A model generated the notes under the pieces. The model was not told the origin of the DNA and ran no database searches. It saw only the letters and a program-made list of their open reading frames with translations. Below, piece by piece: positions 1-8,856 of a DNA stretch of 16,967 nucleotides. The DNA comes from JAEUKA01 sp035340095. GTDB taxonomy: Bacteria; Myxococcota_A; Polyangia; Palsa-1104; JAEUJZ01. The stretch spans positions 1 to 16,967 of the forward strand of contig DAORGN010000099.1 in the NCBI GenBank assembly GCA_035340095.1, written 5' to 3'. How positions within the stretch are numbered: position 1 is the first letter of the stretch; each line of letters begins with the position of its first letter. Position numbers and translations under genes: made by a program.

Positions 1-2
1 CA

Positions 3-29
3 CTCGCGACGCTGTACGCCAAGGGCTAA
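3..29 (+). CDS. possible 3' end of a gene entering from the left edge
   Basis: One plus-strand frame reads LATLYAKG followed by TAA at 27-29. The other two frames stay open a little longer but do not give a natural end. Only eight codons are visible, so no product can be named. If real, this gene converges on the phosphatase gene, whose stop lies 55 bases further on. The spacer shows no convincing terminator hairpin. The call rests only on amino-acid plausibility and codon choice and could be chance. Confidence 0.25.
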   Translation, partial: LATLYAKG

Positions 30-84
30 CCAACATCACGATCTCCCAAACCTTGAGCCAAAAGAAAACGATCGCCCACGCCCA

Positions 85-1860
85 CTAAGGAACAGTCCGC
101 GGCTTGAGCATTGGCATCATGGGCCGACCGGCACAGGCCGCCGGCGGGGTCAGCTTCAGCGAGTGGGCCAGCGTCGCCGCAAAGTCCACCTGATCGATGA
201 CACCGTACTCGCCGGGATTAAACTGCGGACCATAGAAGACCACCGGCACTTCGGTGTCATAGCGATAGAACGAGCCGTGCGACGTGCCCTGCTCTTTTTC
301 GCCGTACTTGCCCCAAAAATAAAACGGCGCCATCACCAGCACCAGCTCGCCGCCGCGCGACGGGAAGTAGCTGCGAACCACCGCTGTCGAGACATCCGTC
401 GGTGGCATCCAACCGCGCATCAGCTGCGTGCGGGTGAAGTAGCCGATGACCCCCGGAATTTCCAGCACGGCACGCCCGGCCACTTCTTCGACTTGCGCCG
501 GATCGGCCTTCGCCTGCGCGATCATTTTGGGCGAAATGTAGACGCTGGGATCTTCCAGCGCCGCGACCCACTCGCCTTGAATCGAGTAAAACTGCGACAG
601 TGCCTTTTGGACTGTGTCCTTCACGATGCCTTTGCGAACCCGACCCGCGAGCAGGCTTTTTTGCATCGCTTCTTCGGGAATCGGCGCCGCACCGTGGTCG
701 GCAGTGAAGGCGACGACAAACTCACCGGGCTTGAACTTCTTTTCCAGGTCTTGCAGAAGCTTTTCGACCGCGCGATCAAAGCGCAGGACCATGTCCTGGT
801 ATTCGTGGCTGTACGGGCCAAACAGGTGGCCGGCCAGATCCGTACCGCTCACCGAAATCGCGATCGCATCGGTAACGCCACGCTGGCCGAGCTGTTCCCC
901 GTCGATCGCCGCCCGAGCAAAGTCCATTTGGATCTCAAGACCCGTCGGCGTGTAGTTGATCGATTCGTAGTAGCCCGGTCCCGGCGCTTGCTGCTTGGCG
1001 TTCGTCGGATGCGGAAACACACGGCCCAGACCCTTCAGATCCGCTTCGTGCGGCGACGCATCAATGTTGGTGTACGCCGACTCGGGAAGCAGACGGTCCC
1101 AGACTTTGCCAAACAGCTTGTCGGCCATCTTGCCGCTGTTCCAGCGCTTGACCCACTCGGCAGTGTCTTGGGTGTAAAACGTCGACGTGGTCATCTCGCC
1201 GCTCTGGTCGGAAAACCAGTAGGCGTGCCCAGTGTGACCGCCCAGCAGAATCGCACCGCGCGCCTTGAGCGACACGGACACGACTTTGCTGTCTTTGCTG
1301 GCGAAGCGCAGCTCGTCGAACACGGTGCTGCCAATCAGGTTGCGCGGCGAGCTGTCGTCTTCCAAGGACAGCTCTTTTTCACCGAGGATCTTGACGTTTC
1401 CGTCGTAAAGCATCGACTCGGCGCGACCGGCCTGACGGTTCCAGAACTTGTTCTGCGTGATCCCGTTTAGGTAGCCGTAAGAGCCCGTCGCAATCAGCGC
1501 ATGGCCCGGCCCGGTATAGGTGTTTTGCTGGCCATAACGACCGACGGCGCGCGCGCCATCTTTCATCAGGCGCTTGAGCCCGCCTTCGCTCAGCAAATGA
1601 CCCCACCTGGTCAGGTTGTCGGCCCGAAATTGGTCCGCCACGATCAGGACCACCAGCTTCGGTCCGCTTACCGCTGGGACCGCGGGCTTTGCACCAGGCT
1701 TGGCCGCCGGTGCCGCCGCAACCGCAGGACGTCCTGCAACCGCCGCCGGCCTGGCAACCGGAGCCGCATTGGCGACCGGATCGGCTGCTTGGGCGAACAG
1801 CAAAGCCGCCGCACCACACGCAACAAGAGACGAAATCCGCAACCCCTTGCTTCGGGTCAT
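85..1860 (-). CDS. PafA-like secreted alkaline phosphatase (phosphodiesterase/nucleotide pyrophosphatase fold)
   Basis: This is probably a periplasmic or secreted phosphomonoesterase of the alkaline phosphatase superfamily, releasing phosphate from organic esters. Counting from a GTG at 1878, the metal-site Asp is at about 82 (VADQFRAD) and the nucleophile Thr at about 122 in TYTGPGHA. An Asn follows at about 138, then Lys205 and Arg207 in VSLKARGAIL. The second metal set is Asp347/His351 (GTDLAGH), Asp394/His395 (TADHG) and His534 (GTSHGS). The Lys-Arg pair is the feature that marks PafA-type monoesterases. An N-terminal hydrophobic signal segment is followed by an Ala/Pro-rich linker to about residue 72. 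I chose the ATG at 1860 because GGAGAG lies about nine bases upstream; the GTG six codons earlier has no comparable site. The gene diverges from the AddB-like gene across a short spacer. The fold is sure; the substrate preference is inferred. Confidence 0.9.
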   Translation of the reverse strand: MTRSKGLRISSLVACGAAALLFAQAADPVANAAPVARPAAVAGRPAVAAAPAAKPGAKPAVPAVSGPKLVVLIVADQFRADNLTRWGHLLSEGGLKRLMKDGARAVGRYGQQNTYTGPGHALIATGSYGYLNGITQNKFWNRQAGRAESMLYDGNVKILGEKELSLEDDSSPRNLIGSTVFDELRFASKDSKVVSVSLKARGAILLGGHTGHAYWFSDQSGEMTTSTFYTQDTAEWVKRWNSGKMADKLFGKVWDRLLPESAYTNIDASPHEADLKGLGRVFPHPTNAKQQAPGPGYYESINYTPTGLEIQMDFARAAIDGEQLGQRGVTDAIAISVSGTDLAGHLFGPYSHEYQDMVLRFDRAVEKLLQDLEKKFKPGEFVVAFTADHGAAPIPEEAMQKSLLAGRVRKGIVKDTVQKALSQFYSIQGEWVAALEDPSVYISPKMIAQAKADPAQVEEVAGRAVLEIPGVIGYFTRTQLMRGWMPPTDVSTAVVRSYFPSRGGELVLVMAPFYFWGKYGEKEQGTSHGSFYRYDTEVPVVFYGPQFNPGEYGVIDQVDFAATLAHSLKLTPPAACAGRPMMPMLKPRTVP

Positions 1861-1956
1861 GTTCAAGCTCTCCAGCACAAGAGGCCATCGTATCGTATGT
1901 GCTGTCGGTTTATCTAGAAGCGCTTATTTGCCGACGGATGGCTCGCTGGCTCTGGC

Positions 1957-4900
1957 ATGTGGTATGCAGCGTCCGTGTCGCCACTGCGTTTCACGCTCCT
2001 ATCTGCCGCAGGGTTAGGTCAAGCGGTCCCGCTCTATGAGCTTGCGCTCTCGACCGCACCAGATGAGCTGCGCGCGCGGCGACTCGGGCCTGTCGGACAG
2101 GTGCTGCGTGACTTTCTGCTCGCATGGGAAGCCAGCCAGCGCAGCGATCTCCGCGATGGCGGTGGGCTTTGCAAAGCGGTGGGACGACTTTTGCTGTGTG
2201 CAGAATCGGTCGGGGCGTCGCCCAAGCTGCTCTTGCGGGCGACGCAGCGATTGCAAGAACCGACGACGACCGACGAAGCCGAACCGCAGCGAGCCGCGCA
2301 AGCGGGACGAATTGCCGCGGCGGCCAGCCTGCTTTTGCGCCTGTCCGAAACCTATGGACGACGCGCTGCCAGCGATGCACGACTGTTTGCTGAAGGGCTG
2401 CGAAAGCTCGCATTGCCCCCGCTTGTGGAAGCCGCAGCCGACATCGAACTGGTCGACCTGCACCTGGCGCTCGTGGCACGCGACGATGGGCTCGGGCTGC
2501 CGGCCTGGCTCGCGGCGATCGACTGCCTGGCCAAGACCGACCGCCCGCTGCGGATTGTGCTGCCCTCGGTCGACGATCGACCGCCGCTCCAGCGTGCGCT
2601 CAAGCCGATTTTCGATTCGATTTATCAGCGCCACGAGCTGGCCATCGAACTGAGTGAAAGCGGCTCGCTCGGTCCATTTGCCGAAGGGACGACGCCGTGG
2701 TCGCGCCTGATTCGATCTTTGTTCCGACCCAAAAGTGGCGGATCGCTTGTGTCTCCTTTGGAACTTGCCGATCGAGTGACGCTGACGCCATCCGCTGGCC
2801 CACAGGCAGAAGCGCATGCCGTCGCTGCCCGCGTGCAAAATCTTCTGCGCAGCGGTGTTGCGGCAGCGGACATTGCCGTCGTGGCCGAATCAGCCGCGCG
2901 CAGGCGACGGTTGACCGCAGCGCTGCATCGGGCCGGCGTTCCCACCACCCCGCTTTCAGGTGGCGTCGCTGGCCCGCAGACCCGCACCGCCGAGCTGCCA
3001 CCGCCGCTGCGGCTCATTTGTCTTTTGTTTGAAGTGTTAAAGCTCGGTCTGCCGCGCGAAGGCTTTGTTCAGCTTCTGACCAGTCGCTATGTCCGTTTTC
3101 CCGGTCCGCTGGGTGACAAGCCGTGGCTCGTCGCACAGGCCTTGCGCACCGCCGGGGTCCGAACCCTTCGCCATCCCGAACGCAGCCGTCCGTCGACGGG
3201 AAATCTGTGGGAAAGCGCGCGCAGCGAACCGACCTGGGGACTTTGCCGGCTGCGGACCTGGCTCGCCACCCAGCAAAAGCCAGCCAGCGACGACAAACCG
3301 CGATCACGGCCACCGCACCTGCCGCACCTCGTCGAGCAAGTGGAACAGGCGCTGCACGAGCTGACGAGCCTCCCGAGCCAAGCCACGATCGCCGACCACT
3401 GCCGGGCCCTTGTGCGGCTGCTTCTGCGCCTGCACTTTTTCGAAAGATGCACGACGCTGCCGCCGCTCCCTGAAGAAAGCGAAGCGGAAAGTGCGACGCT
3501 GTGTATGCAGCTTCTCGATGCCCATCAGCGAGATTCTGCCTGCGTCGGCGTGCTCTCTCAGTGTCTCGACGAGCTACCGAAGTGGGCGGCACGACTTGGA
3601 CAAGCGACGCTGGACATCGGACAGCGCGAGTTTGCCCAGCTGTTGCGCATGACGCTAGGTCGACTGTGGAACGAAGTGGCCGAGGCGCCGCAGCCGCATG
3701 CGGTCAGCATCGGTGAACTGGCAGAAATTGCCCCCCGCACGTTTGCGCACCTTTTCATCGCCGGACTTATCGACGGAGAGCTGCCGACCTTTCGCCCCGA
3801 AGACTCGCTTTTGCCCGATGAAGACCGACGCTTGCTCGATCGTTTTGCCGACCGACCGACGTGGCCGCTTGTGTCGCAACAAAACGACGCCGAACCGCTC
3901 AAGCTGGCGGTCGCCCTGGCGCACGTCGAACACGCCCACTTGTTCTGGCCGCTTGCCGACGAAGAAGGCCGCCCGCTGCCGCACTCGCAGTTTCTCGACG
4001 AAATTTGTTTTGCCGCGGCGATTCCAGACGACAAGATCAAGCTACGGCCCGATCCGCCAGCGACGATACATCCCACCGAGCTTTGGCAACGCGCGCCCCA
4101 ACATCAAAGCCTGTTTTCAGCGCTTTCGCGACGAGAGCGCGCACGGGCCAATCGCCTGACTTCGATTTTGCGCATCGAAGAACAGCGCAGTCGCTTCTTT
4201 TCCGCCACCATCGCCGACGCAGACGCCGCAAACTTATATAGTCATCCGTTTGTCGGTCGCTTGCTCGACGACAGCTTGATCACCGTGCTGCAGCCGCGGC
4301 TGCCGGGCAGTCCAAAGCATCCGCTCTCGGCGTCGGTGCTCGAAGACTATGCGCGCTGCCCGTTTCGTTTTTTCGCCCGGCGCGTGCTGGGAATTCGCCC
4401 GGCCAGCGAAGGAAGCGAGGAGCTCGACCCACTGGCGTCGGGACGACTGCATCACGCGGTGCTCGAACATTTTTTTATCGAACGAAAAGAATCCAAGAGG
4501 CTGCCGCTGCGTGGCGACGAAGCAGACGAGGCGGCGCTCGATGCCGCGATCCAGCGCGTGGTGTCCGACTTTGAACAGACCGAGCACATCGGCAATCCGG
4601 CACTATTGAAAGTCCGTCTGGGACGGCTGCGCGCCGAGCTGTGGCGACTTGTCAAAAATGAAGCAGCAAAGCCCCCCGAGCCGGGCTGCCTGCCGACGCT
4701 GTTTGAGTGGAAATTTGGCCCACTTTCGATCGCGTCCGCCCAAGGGGACGAAGGCCGGATGGCGCTGCACATCCACGGCATCATCGATCGCGTCGATATC
4801 GGCGGCGGCAAAGCGGTGGTGCTCGACTACAAGGCCGGACGGCTCGATCGCTACCAAGCCCAGCTTCGCGACAAGCTGCTAAAAACATCGTTTCAGCTCC

Positions 4901-5304
4901 CGCTTTACGTTGCGGCACTGCGCGCTGATCCGTCGCTGCGCGAGAGCACACCGCTTCAGTCGGTCGTCGCCCGCTACTACTCGCTGCGGCAAGGAAAAGT
5001 GAGCAACTCTCTCGACGACGCCGAGATGACCACGCTTTTGCCCGAGGTGCGACTGCGCAATCCCGACGGCAACGTCGCTGAAGTAGCTTATCGGCTATGG
5101 AGACGGTTACGCGACGGAGATTTCGCCGTGGTCCCCAAAACCTGCGAAGGCTGCGGACTCGAAAGCGTCTGTCGCATAAGCAGTGCGCCTCTCGACGTTC
5201 CACCCGAGCCCAGCGAAGAAACCGCGAGCAGCGAGAGCCAAGAAAACCCCGCGCCAAGCCAGCTTTCACCGACGCGCGATTTTGACGAAGGGGACGGACG
5301 ATGA
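1957..5304 (+). CDS. addB: AddB-like recombination nuclease subunit (PD-(D/E)XK nuclease, Fe-S, decayed helicase)
   Basis: This is probably the nuclease partner of an AddAB-type double-strand-break resection complex. The C-terminal nuclease domain shows GRLHHAVLEHFF (His832/833), HGIIDRVD (Asp944), VVLDYKAG (Asp957, Lys959) and FQLPLY (Gln980, Tyr984). Four cysteines fit the AddB 4Fe-4S arrangement: Cys801 in DYARCPFRFFAR, then Cys1063, Cys1066 and Cys1072 in TCEGCGLESVCR. The N terminus has the helicase-like shape, but where a P-loop is expected it reads LLSAAGLGQAVPL, without the Lys-Ser/Thr pair, so ATP binding here is doubtful. The length of 1115 residues fits AddB. The last 40 residues are a Ser/Pro/Glu-rich tail. 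The ATG at 1957 has only a weak ribosome site (GGATGG), and a GTG at 1975 is possible; a TAG at 1915 blocks anything further upstream. The stop overlaps the next start as ATGA, suggesting coupled translation. The symbol is by family and context; RecB-like nuclease naming is also possible. Confidence 0.85.
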   Translation: MWYAASVSPLRFTLLSAAGLGQAVPLYELALSTAPDELRARRLGPVGQVLRDFLLAWEASQRSDLRDGGGLCKAVGRLLLCAESVGASPKLLLRATQRLQEPTTTDEAEPQRAAQAGRIAAAASLLLRLSETYGRRAASDARLFAEGLRKLALPPLVEAAADIELVDLHLALVARDDGLGLPAWLAAIDCLAKTDRPLRIVLPSVDDRPPLQRALKPIFDSIYQRHELAIELSESGSLGPFAEGTTPWSRLIRSLFRPKSGGSLVSPLELADRVTLTPSAGPQAEAHAVAARVQNLLRSGVAAADIAVVAESAARRRRLTAALHRAGVPTTPLSGGVAGPQTRTAELPPPLRLICLLFEVLKLGLPREGFVQLLTSRYVRFPGPLGDKPWLVAQALRTAGVRTLRHPERSRPSTGNLWESARSEPTWGLCRLRTWLATQQKPASDDKPRSRPPHLPHLVEQVEQALHELTSLPSQATIADHCRALVRLLLRLHFFERCTTLPPLPEESEAESATLCMQLLDAHQRDSACVGVLSQCLDELPKWAARLGQATLDIGQREFAQLLRMTLGRLWNEVAEAPQPHAVSIGELAEIAPRTFAHLFIAGLIDGELPTFRPEDSLLPDEDRRLLDRFADRPTWPLVSQQNDAEPLKLAVALAHVEHAHLFWPLADEEGRPLPHSQFLDEICFAAAIPDDKIKLRPDPPATIHPTELWQRAPQHQSLFSALSRRERARANRLTSILRIEEQRSRFFSATIADADAANLYSHPFVGRLLDDSLITVLQPRLPGSPKHPLSASVLEDYARCPFRFFARRVLGIRPASEGSEELDPLASGRLHHAVLEHFFIERKESKRLPLRGDEADEAALDAAIQRVVSDFEQTEHIGNPALLKVRLGRLRAELWRLVKNEAAKPPEPGCLPTLFEWKFGPLSIASAQGDEGRMALHIHGIIDRVDIGGGKAVVLDYKAGRLDRYQAQLRDKLLKTSFQLPLYVAALRADPSLRESTPLQSVVARYYSLRQGKVSNSLDDAEMTTLLPEVRLRNPDGNVAEVAYRLWRRLRDGDFAVVPKTCEGCGLESVCRISSAPLDVPPEPSEETASSESQENPAPSQLSPTRDFDEGDGR

Positions 5305-8300
5305 GCCCACCGCTGCGGTTTTTGCTTTTGCGCGATCGGGTGGTGCAGGCGGGGGCCGGCACTGGCAAGACCCACGCGCTGCTTTCGCAGTATTTGCACT
5401 TGTGTGCAGGCGCGACGGCGCACGGACGACCGATTCCGCCGCAGCAAATCTGTGCCCTGACGTTTACCGAAAAGGCCGCCACGGAAATGCGCGAGCGACT
5501 GGTCCGTCGCGTCACCGCCATTTGTCGGCAGCTTGGGGCAGTTGGGTCCGAAGATGCAGCGACGGCGCTGGCTGAAACAGAACCCGACCTCGTCGCAAGT
5601 GCTGCGCATCTGGGAAGCAAGCTGCCCAGCATCGAGTCGTGGGACCAAGTTCTGTCGAGTCTTTCGGGCGCCACCATCAGCACATTTCACGCTTTCGCAG
5701 CGGCACTGCTCCGTCGCTACGCCCAGGTCATCGGCGTCGATCCAGAGTTTGCCCTGCTCGACGAAGACAGCGCGGCACAGCGACTGCGGGAAACCTGCGA
5801 AGAGCTGGTCCTTTCCGCACTCGAAGAACCGACGACGATTTCCAGCGACCCTGAGTTTCCGTCGATCGTCGCGCAGCTTCTCACCGAGCTCGGTTTTTCC
5901 TCGGGCATCGGCGGCGACGGCGGTCTGATCGAAGTTCTGTGCCGTCTGCACCGGCAGCTTGCCGAAGAAGGGCAACCCGGCGATCGGCTTACGTCGGCTT
6001 ACGATCAGACGAATTTTGTGACCGCGCTTGCCGACGCACGCGGCCTGCTTTTGTCGTCTTTGCAAGAACTGGCGGCCCGCGCCGATGAAATTGGTGGCAA
6101 GCGAGGCGAAAAAGCGGCACTGCTCGGTGGACTGGCCGCGCAGATTGGCCAGCGCTTGGCTTCTATCGATGACATTGCTGCGCTGCGGAGCGAATTTGGC
6201 CAGGTCACGGACTGTTTTCGCACCATCCGCGGCCCCAGCGGTGCCAAAGCAGACCCCGTGCTGTCCCAGAGCATCAAAGACTGGAAGCAGCAGGCCAAAG
6301 ACGCAATAGACGACCTGCAAGCGCTGTCGGTGTCACAAAAAGCCGCGCCGCTGGCCAAGGGTCTGGCGCTGCTCTTGGGCCCGCTCAGCGAGCGTTTTTC
6401 CCGTCTGAAGCACGAAGAAGCGGTGCTCGATTTTTCCGACCTGCTTTCACTCGCACGCAACCTTCTGCGCGATCATCCGACGGTGCGCCACGAGCTGCGG
6501 CAGCGTTTTCAGGTCTTCCTCATCGACGAATTTCAGGACACAAGTCCGATTCAAGCCGAGCTGGTCACGCTGCTCGTGGGGGATGAAGGACATTCGCCGG
6601 GCCGACTGTACATCGTCGGCGATCGCAAGCAGTCCATCTATGATTTCCGCGGTGCCGACGTGGCGGCGTTTACCCGGCTGTGTCAGCGACTCCGCGAGCT
6701 GGGTGCCGATGAGGAAACGCTCGACCGCTCCTATCGCTCGCTGCCGGGAGTGATCCAGTTTGTCAACCGCCTGTTTGCGCAGGTGATGCAGCCACCGTCG
6801 GGTCAGCTGCCCGATTGGTTCGTCCGCTGGGACCCCGAAAACGATCCGCTCAAAGCGCAGCGCAGCGACGAAACAGTGGCAACGCCCCAGGTCGAGCTGC
6901 TGCGTCCGACAAACCCAGCGCCGGCCAATCCCCAAGGCGACGCCGTCAAGATTCCGTCTATCGTCCGCGAAGCCAACCTCATCGCCGAGCGAATTGATGC
7001 GCTGCTTGCCGACGGAGTGCGGCCTGGGCAGATCGTCGTCCTTTTGCGGCGCTTCACCCATCTTTTGCATTACACGACGGCGCTGCGACGGAAGCGGATT
7101 CCCCATTACGTCGTGCGAGGGCGCGGTTTTTTTGCAGCGCAGGAAGTCCGCGATCTCGCGTCGCTGCTCCGCCTTTTGGACGATCCCAGCGATGTGCAAG
7201 CGCTCGTTGCGGTGCTTCGTTCGCCGCTGTGTGGTCTGTCCGACGAATCGCTGGCCCGTCTGCACCTCGCCGGTCGGCTGTCTTTGCCAGCACTGTGCGA
7301 AACCCCGTCGTCCCCTGGCGAAATCCCTGACGAGCCAGACCTCGATGATCAGCCCGCCCATTTGCTGCTGCGTCTGCCTGCCGACGAAATGAATCGGCTC
7401 CGGCACATCGTTTCGCTGTTGGGTCTGCTAACCACCGAGGCCGACCGTTTTGATCCCGCCGATCTTTTCACCATCGCCATCGAAGCCTGTGACTACCGCG
7501 CCGTTCTCGCCGCTGATCCCGACGGTGGACAGCGGCTGGCCAACCTCGACCGGCTGATCGAGCGTGCACGGGCCTATTCGGGTCGGCTGCGGGCATTTGC
7601 CCGTTTTTTGCGACTACAAACCGATCCCGATCTGGCTCGTCTAAACGGCGATCCCAGCGACGAGCCAGCGGCGCAAATGCTCAGCGAACACGACGACGCG
7701 GTGCGGATCATGACCGTGCATCAGGCCAAAGGGCTCGAATTTCCAACGGTGATTGTCGGAGGCTGCACCACCCGCGAACGCCACGACACGCCACAGGTCG
7801 TCTACGATCGCGAACTGGGGCTCGGCCTGTCGATCTATGTCGATGGTGAGCGACGGATGACGCTGCAACAAAAACGAATCGCAACCAGGCGCAAGCAGCG
7901 TGTCCGCGCCGAGTCCGACCGCCTGTTTTACGTTGCTGCGACTCGCGCCAAAGATCGACTGATCTGGGCTGGTGAAAGCGACAGCGGCATCGGCAGCACC
8001 TGGCGTCAGCCGATCGAACAACTGATCGGCGAAGCGGATACCGCGGCGCTGTGCACCGAGTGGAGCCGGGCGACGCCAGCCCCCGAAAGCGCAGCCGAGC
8101 CACCGACCAAGCAGGTGCCGACGACTGACCCAGCAGCAGCCGAGGAGTCGGTCCGCCTTTTTTACGAACCCCCGCTTCCACCATCGACAAAGACCACGCT
8201 TGTCACCGCCCTGGCAGCGGAACGGCTCGCGTGTGCTCGCCGCTATCAGCTCTTGGCCCAAAGACCCGCACCTTCGTCGCGACCACAGCAGCGAGCGCGG

Positions 8301-8704
8301 ACCAGCGACGAAACCATGCACCAGACGGCCCAGGCCTGTCTGCTCGCCGGAACGCTAGCGCAGCGGCTTTTGTCCGTCGTCGATCTCTCGCGCCGTGGCG
8401 AAGATGTGTCACGCGCAGTCGCCCAGCTTGGAATCTTGCGGGACAGTGCGCTCGCAGCGGAAGCGCAGACTTGGCTACATACGCTGCTGCGCAGTCGCTG
8501 GCTATCCGATGCGCTTGGCCAAGCCGACTGCTTTTCGTCGCTGCGACGCGGGCTTTGCTATCACGTTCCCATCGCTACGGATTCGCCGCTGTGGCTTTCG
8601 GGCGTGCTGGATCTGACGTGGCTGGGAACCGACGGAACACCGCATGTCGTCGACATTCAACTGCTGACGCCACCCACCAAAGAGCATGCGTTCTTTGTCG
8701 CCCG
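5301..8704 (+). CDS. addA: AddA-like UvrD/RecB-family DNA helicase, 3' end lost in the N run
   Basis: This is the motor subunit expected to unwind DNA from broken ends together with the AddB-like protein. Superfamily 1 helicase motifs are all visible: Walker A AGAGTGKT (Lys23), Ia LTFTEKAATEM (53-63), STFHAF (127-132), II FLIDEFQDT (Asp409, Glu410), III YIVGDRKQSIYDFRGA (437-452), IV DRSYRS (475-480), V VRIMTVHQAKGLEFP (801-815) and VI FYVAATRAKDRL (876-887). The C-terminal part from about 965 aligns by eye with a RecB-type nuclease: ERLACARRY, AGTLAQRLL, GVLDLTW and HVVDIQLL. In it the usual His is Gln1021 and the usual Asp-X-Lys is Asp1118-Ile-Gln1120, so cleavage activity is doubtful. GAAGGGG precedes the ATG at a good distance. 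The reading frame runs 1134 codons into the N run at 8705; the true end probably lies at 8856. Confidence 0.88.
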
Positions 8705-8804
8705 NNNNNNNNNNNNNNNNNNNNNNNNNNNNNNNNNNNNNNNNNNNNNNNNNNNNNNNNNNNNNNNNNNNNNNNNNNNNNNNNNNNNNNNNNNNNNNNN
8801 NNNN
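8705..8804. other. assembly gap of 100 N
   Basis: Exactly 100 consecutive N. A round 100 usually marks a scaffold gap of unknown true size, so the reading frame cannot be carried across it. The gap falls inside the nuclease-like C-terminal domain of the AddA-like gene. It ends 52 bases before the stop of the lipoprotein gene and 76 bases before a perfect 30-base tandem repeat, which may have contributed to the break. Confidence 0.97.
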
Positions 8805-8805
8805 C

Positions 8806-8856
8806 TTTGTCATCGTGCGCAGTCGCTGGCGTAAGAAAATCGAAGAACAGCGGTGA
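8806..8856 (+). CDS. probable 3' end of the AddA-like gene after the gap
   Basis: Directly after the N run one plus-strand frame reads FVIVRSRWRKKIEEQR and then TGA at 8854-8856. Its composition, a hydrophobic strand followed by a basic and then acidic tail, looks coding. The alternative frame obtained by treating the N run as exactly 100 bases ends earlier, LCHRAQSLA with TAA at 8832-8834, and looks less natural. The TGA abuts the stop of the convergent lipoprotein gene with no spacer. It is most simply the end of the AddA-like protein, but a separate gene starting inside the gap cannot be excluded. Confidence 0.45.
   Translation, partial: FVIVRSRWRKKIEEQR

Noticed and set aside
163..1470. 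Long plus-strand open frame of 435 codons
   Set aside because: It is antisense to the phosphatase gene, whose motifs are complete; the frame is open because of GC-rich codons, and its product is Arg/His-rich without any known motif.
1879..1956. Promoters for the divergent phosphatase and AddB-like genes
   Set aside because: TACGAT-like -10 sequences exist, but no adequately spaced -35 box could be paired with them.
5088..7406. Minus-strand open frames of 410 and 319 codons
   Set aside because: They lie opposite the helicase gene, whose motifs fill the plus strand; their residues are basic and low in hydrophobic pattern, typical of shadow frames.
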